Shown piece after piece: positions 63,847-64,000 of a DNA stretch of 64,000 bases. A program made the translations under genes and the position numbers. Every line of letters begins with the position of its first letter. Position 1 is the first letter of the stretch. Source of the DNA: Promicromonospora sp. Populi (GTDB lineage: Bacteria > Actinomycetota > Actinomycetes > Actinomycetales > Cellulomonadaceae); NCBI RefSeq assembly GCF_041081105.1, contig NZ_CP163528.1:4526001-4590000 (forward strand). The letters are read 5' to 3'. The notes under the pieces are model-generated. The model did not search any database, was not told the origin of the DNA, and saw only the letters and a program-made list of their open reading frames with translations.

Positions 63847-64000
63847 GACTTCGGTTGGTTGCACGGCGGCTGATGTGACTTCGGTCGGTTGTTATGAGAT
63901 CGGTCAATCAAACGACCGATCTCATAACAACCGACCGAAGTCATTCGCTGTGCTGTGCAAGGGACCGAAGTCAGCTGAACGCGCCAAGCAGAGGACCGAA
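63847..64000. repeat. Cluster of related short repeats around the final hairpin
   Basis: GACTTCGGTTGGTTG at 63847 and GACTTCGGTCGGTTG at 63877 are direct copies. ACCGAAGTC at 63934 and 63964, and ACCGAA at 63995, are inverted copies. This looks like remnants of several hairpins of one kind. No gene is seen between 63808 and the window end. Confidence 0.6.
63877..63942 (+). terminator. Perfect 29-base-arm hairpin after the stress-protein gene
   Basis: Arms 63877-63905 and 63914-63942 are perfect complements with an 8-base loop AATCAAAC. It lies 69 bases after the stop. Shorter copies of its outer arm flank it (63847 direct, 63964 and 63995 inverted), the last cut by the window edge. Confidence 0.7.

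Overview
The window is 64 kb of very GC-rich DNA. Gene order and gene content suggest an actinobacterium of the order Micrococcales, probably in or near Promicromonosporaceae or Cellulomonadaceae. The supporting signs are the run sucCD, DUF6350 membrane protein, purN, MFS, purH, DUF3017, a monomeric isocitrate dehydrogenase, many leaderless promoters with a TAnnnT box 6-8 bases before the start codon, and an MsiK-dependent style of sugar transporter. The lineage is an inference from gene content, not from a marker gene search.

Layout. Bases 1-5100 hold the tail of an SGNH-type acyltransferase, an unknown membrane protein, an operon of three related membrane-anchored secreted proteins, and an HTH/Clp-N-domain pair under a double palindromic operator. 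A decayed esterase fragment follows. Bases 5600-21500 are central metabolism: sucCD, purN, purH (behind a ZTP riboswitch), mdh and icd, mixed with transporters, an aquaporin and a septum-formation-type protein. Bases 21600-28250 hold a fused ABC exporter with an apparent frameshift, an aminoglycoside-phosphotransferase-fold kinase, a DHA2 drug exporter and an acetyltransferase. Bases 28300-37180 are a starch/maltodextrin unit: a 1841-residue secreted amylase-pullulanase with two GH13 catalytic domains, then a binding lipoprotein and two permeases. Bases 37180-49900 are a mixed stretch: quinone reductase with MerR regulator, a broken DUF3800 gene, purU, small enzymes, glyA-folD behind a second ZTP riboswitch, and a TetR-controlled membrane gene with its operators. 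Bases 49960-55470 hold a MacAB-like export operon, galK and an epimerase. Bases 55600-57600 hold two tandem Y RNAs and the Ro60 (Rsr) gene. The last 6 kb hold mrp, an S1/coiled-coil protein of unknown function, DUF1003 and MgtE-N/CBS proteins and a stress-type membrane protein.

How parts work together. The two ZTP riboswitches place purH and glyA-folD under one signal of folate shortage, and purN and purU lie nearby in the same one-carbon network. A shared near-palindrome precedes sucCD and icd, so these two TCA loci may answer to one regulator. The Ro60-Y RNA locus is the most striking system: one Y RNA is a circularly permuted tRNA mimic with exact D arm, T arm and acceptor stem closed by a GUGA loop, and a second, divergent Y RNA follows it, sharing the putative Ro-binding strands.

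Cautions. Three genes (the ABC exporter, the DUF3800 gene and the LppU-like gene) each need exactly one extra base within or next to a G/C run to restore their frame. This may be real decay or a consistent sequencing error. Long perfect or near-perfect hairpins of unrelated sequence, mostly without a T tract, close many genes.
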